Positions 6,254 through 7,723 of a DNA stretch of 7,723 nucleotides are shown piece by piece; position 1 is the stretch's first letter; each line of letters opens with the position of its first letter. Under the pieces are notes generated by a model. It did no database searches. It worked only from the letters and a program-made list of their open reading frames with translations, and had not been told where the DNA came from. A program made the translations under genes and the position numbers. This DNA comes from Bacilli bacterium (GTDB lineage: Bacteria; Bacillota_I; Bacilli_A; RF39; UBA660): assembly GCA_017411235.1 (NCBI GenBank), contig JAFPMR010000043.1, forward strand, positions 1 through 7,723, read 5' to 3'.

Positions 6254-6714
6254 AAAGAGTTAAAGACTATTTTAAAAAATATAAAAAAGAAAAAGATATC
6301 ATTGAACTAAAAGAGTCATCTGCAACAGTTGCTGATGCTGCTAAAGCATTACATACAACTGAAGGAGAAATAGCTAAGACACTATCATTCTTAGTTGATG
6401 GTAAACCAATTCTAATTGTAGTTGAAGGAACAGCCAAAATATCTAATAGTTTATACAAAGGATTCTTTCATGAAAAAGCTCATATGATTCCATATGAAGA
6501 AGTAGAAAACTATATTGGTCATGCACCAGGAGGAGTATGTCCTTTTGCTATCAATGATGATGTCGTAGTATATCTAGACGAATCATTAAAAATACATGAC
6601 TATGTTTATCCAGCTTGTGGCTCTGGAAATAGCGCTATAAAACTATCTATTTCTGAATTGGAAAAATATTCAAACTATAAAGAATGGATTGATGTATGTA
6701 AAAAAGAACAATAA
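6244..6714 (+). CDS. YbaK/EbsC-family aminoacyl-tRNA deacylase
   Basis: Cytoplasmic protein of 156 residues, full length for the free-standing YbaK/ProX editing domain. Members hydrolyse mischarged tRNA, such as Cys-tRNA(Pro) or Ala-tRNA(Pro), and so protect translation fidelity. Family marks are SSATVADAAKAL (25-36), IAKTLSFLVDGKPILIVVEG (43-62) with the conserved lysine K45, AKISN (64-68), the loop GHAPGGVCPFA (92-102), and the end block YPACGSGNSAIKLSISELEKY (122-142). The GGVCPF and GSGNSAIKLS pattern places it in the clostridial-type YbaK branch rather than with the prolyl-tRNA synthetase insert. Which tRNA it clears cannot be read off. The ATG lies 10 nt before the end of the upstream paralog gene, with the Shine-Dalgarno AGGAAG (6231-6236) 7 nt upstream, so translation is coupled. 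The terminator overlaps its last codons. Confidence 0.93.
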   Translation: MSIERVKDYFKKYKKEKDIIELKESSATVADAAKALHTTEGEIAKTLSFLVDGKPILIVVEGTAKISNSLYKGFFHEKAHMIPYEEVENYIGHAPGGVCPFAINDDVVVYLDESLKIHDYVYPACGSGNSAIKLSISELEKYSNYKEWIDVCKKEQ

Positions 6715-6727
6715 TTGTTCTTTTTTT
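6700..6727 (+). terminator. Intrinsic terminator after the YbaK gene
   Basis: A 12-bp stem pairs 6700-6711 (AAAAAAGAACAA) with 6715-6726 (TTGTTCTTTTTT). The 3-nt loop is exactly the TAA stop codon of the YbaK gene (6712-6714). The T-run covers 6721-6727. Confidence 0.88.
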
Positions 6728-6734
6728 AAATATT

Positions 6735-6745
6735 TATGTTATACT
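6735..6745 (+). promoter_or_regulatory. Extended -10 promoter of the short unit before the PRPP synthetase gene
   Basis: TATGT followed by TATACT (-10 at 6740-6745) matches the TRTGN extended -10 form, as at 2423. No good -35 is seen at the right distance; TTGTTC (6715-6720) lies in the preceding terminator arm, 19 bp upstream. A start near 6752 would leave about 12 nt before the ATG at 6764. Confidence 0.6.
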
Positions 6746-6757
6746 ATTTGTGGAGAT

Positions 6758-6827
6758 GGTAATATGTTTAATAAATCCCGTTCTAAATCTAAGTGCCTAA
6801 TAAATAGAACAGGATTAATTACCACTT
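6758..6827 (+). promoter_or_regulatory. Predicted structured RNA element
   Basis: An imperfect hairpin pairs 6774-6785 with 6805-6816 (11 of 12 positions pair, one C/A mismatch) around a 19-nt loop. An outer helix GGTAAT (6758-6763) can pair with ATTACC (6818-6823). Loop bases AAGTG (6791-6795) could also pair with CACTT (6823-6827), giving a possible pseudoknot, though 5 bp is easily chance. The outer helix would cover bases next to the ATG at 6764. It matches no riboswitch class that I recognise. It may be a cis-acting leader of the PRPP synthetase gene or part of a small RNA of about 125 nt. Confidence 0.3.
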
Positions 6828-6853
6828 CTTTTAAAGAGTATATTAAAGAGTAA
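6764..6853 (+). CDS. Possible 29-residue small protein or leader peptide
   Basis: An ATG ORF of 29 codons, with Shine-Dalgarno-like GGAGATGG (6752-6759) upstream, an extended -10 promoter before it and a terminator overlapping its end. The product starts MFNKSRSKSKC and ends FKEYIKE; it is basic at the N-terminus, has no hydrophobic segment and resembles nothing I know. For the peptide: well-placed ribosome site, ATG, and stop at the terminator as in the genes around it. Against it: the predicted transcription start nearly coincides with the ribosome site, and the sequence has RNA pairing that a coding role would not need. It could be a real small protein, a leader peptide, or chance within a small RNA. 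Confidence 0.4.
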   Translation: MFNKSRSKSKCLINRTGLITTSFKEYIKE

Positions 6854-6876
6854 GTTTTTTTGACTTACTCTTTTTT
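6845..6876 (+). terminator. Intrinsic terminator between the short unit and the PRPP synthetase gene
   Basis: A 10-bp stem pairs 6845-6854 (AAAGAGTAAG) with 6864-6873 (CTTACTCTTT), one more A-T pair being possible, around a T-rich loop; the T-run is 6871-6876. The 5' arm contains the stop codon of the 29-codon ORF (6851-6853), so a ribosome reaching the stop would block the hairpin. It lies 39 nt before the next start codon. Confidence 0.85.
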
Positions 6877-6914
6877 ATGTAAAAGGTAGAATGTCTAAAA
6901 AGGGAGAGGATAAT

Positions 6915-7723
6915 ATGAAAAAACAAATTGAAGACATTAACTTAGGACTGATGGTCTTTGATAGTGCAAGTGAACTAGGTAAAAAAATAGATGAACATCT
7001 ATTAGATCTATATCACTTAGATAAAGAAAAAAATACCTTTATTGTTCCAATCAAACAAAACTATTTTGAAGATGGTCATTTCAAAGTAGAAATAAGTGAA
7101 ACAGTACGTGGAAAAGATATGTTCTTACTAACCGATGTAGGTAACTATTCATTAGAATATAAAATGCATGGCTTTATAAACCACACAAGTCCTAACGACT
7201 TAATGCAACAATTAAAAGATGGTGTTGGTGCTTGTAACTGCCATGCCAAGAATATAAATATTATCATGCCATTATTATATGCAGGAAGACAACACAGAAG
7301 AAATACAAGAGAGAACTTAGCATGTGGAATGATGTTACACGAATTTGATACAATGAGTAGAATAAAAAGTTTCATTACTTTCGATGCTCATGATCAAGGT
7401 GTTGAACACGCAACACATAACATGGAATTTGATAACTTCTTCCCAACAAATCAAATATTAGAATTAATGATTAATGATTTAAGTATGAATAGATTAAAGA
7501 AGTTAGTATTCGTAGCTCCAGATAATGGTGCTGTAGGCAGAAGAAATGTTTACTTAAACTCATTTAATTCTAAACATATTCATCGTGAAGCCGGAAGTTT
7601 CTATAAACAAAGAGATTATAATAATTTTGTAGATGGTAAATATCCAGTAGTAGCTCATGACTATAGTGGTATGAGAGATTTAAGTGGTTATACAGCAATC
7701 GTCTCAGATGATATGATTTCATC
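6915..7723 (+). CDS. Ribose-phosphate pyrophosphokinase (PRPP synthetase), divergent, partial
   Basis: The 5' part (269 codons) of a gene cut by the window edge. PRPP synthetase makes phosphoribosyl pyrophosphate from ribose 5-phosphate and ATP for purine, pyrimidine, NAD, His and Trp synthesis. Family blocks are in the expected order: ETVRGKDMFLLTDVG (62-76), INIIMPLLYAGRQHRR (114-129, the counterpart of the canonical PYxxYARQDRK), ITFDAHDQGVEH (154-165, the D-H metal and ribose site), VFVAPDNGAVGRR (198-210), catalytic K231 and R233 in FYKQRDY, and IVSDDMIS (262-269), the start of the PRPP-binding loop. It departs from the classical enzyme in an extended N-terminus, INHTSPND in the second domain entry, and about 15 extra residues near 234-250, as in long variants of some Firmicutes. 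The start has a strong site GGGAGAGGA (6902-6910). A poor -10-like TAGAAT (6887-6892) is the only nearby promoter hint. Confidence 0.9.
   Translation, partial: MKKQIEDINLGLMVFDSASELGKKIDEHLLDLYHLDKEKNTFIVPIKQNYFEDGHFKVEISETVRGKDMFLLTDVGNYSLEYKMHGFINHTSPNDLMQQLKDGVGACNCHAKNINIIMPLLYAGRQHRRNTRENLACGMMLHEFDTMSRIKSFITFDAHDQGVEHATHNMEFDNFFPTNQILELMINDLSMNRLKKLVFVAPDNGAVGRRNVYLNSFNSKHIHREAGSFYKQRDYNNFVDGKYPVVAHDYSGMRDLSGYTAIVSDDMIS

Noticed and set aside
6267..6458. Open frame on the - strand inside the YbaK gene
   Set aside because: Antisense of a well-conserved family domain, with no supporting signals.
6752..6876. Known riboswitch (PRPP/ykkC, purine, preQ1, fluoride, tetrahydrofolate) before the PRPP synthetase gene
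   Set aside because: I could not find the conserved core bases of any of these classes; the element is also shorter than PRPP or purine aptamers. It is left as an unassigned hairpin.
7145..7375. Open frame on the - strand inside the PRPP synthetase gene
   Set aside because: Antisense of conserved PRPP synthetase sequence; no ribosome site or promoter.
1..7723. CRISPR array, insertion sequence, prophage or tRNA gene
   Set aside because: No spaced direct repeats, transposase or integrase motifs, phage genes or cloverleaf sequences are visible on either strand.

Overview
The window is AT-rich (by eye roughly 30% G+C), every supported gene lies on the + strand, and genes are packed with overlaps or very short gaps. 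Shine-Dalgarno sites are mostly clear, codons lean heavily to A/T (AGA, TTA, ATA), and the signalling and RNA-editing families are Firmicutes-like. Tryptophan is encoded by TGG and TGA ends two genes, so the standard bacterial code applies rather than the Mycoplasma code. The best guess is a low-G+C Bacilli/Firmicutes genome, possibly a small-genome host-associated lineage; the sequence alone does not fix the species. No mobile element, CRISPR array, tRNA or rRNA is visible.

Layout: (1) 24-1869 is a two-component system, an OmpR-type response regulator overlapping its membrane histidine kinase, closed by a terminator. (2) 1934-2380 is a single GNAT acetyltransferase gene with its own promoter and terminator. 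(3) 2452-5643 looks like one operon of four genes: a second GNAT protein, a metallo-beta-lactamase-fold hydrolase, a cytoplasmic beta-lactamase-like serine hydrolase, and a predicted Cys-His protein. (4) 5708-6714 is a two-gene unit with a near-consensus promoter: a paralog of that Cys-His protein and a YbaK-type aminoacyl-tRNA deacylase. (5) 6735-6876 is a tiny self-contained transcription unit with a 29-codon ORF and a predicted RNA hairpin. (6) From 6915 to the window edge runs a divergent ribose-phosphate pyrophosphokinase (PRPP synthetase), cut off at the edge.

The least explained parts are the paired Cys-His proteins, which share Cys, His and FEHS...RGIHEY motifs and sit in successive operons, and the short structured unit before the PRPP synthetase gene. 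A recurring design is also visible: promoters of downstream genes are built into the terminators of upstream genes, stop codons lie inside terminator hairpins, and predicted 5' UTRs are only about 12-22 nt. I see no convincing complete novel system; the four-gene hydrolase/acetyltransferase operon is the best candidate for an uncharacterised pathway, and its substrate cannot be read from the sequence.
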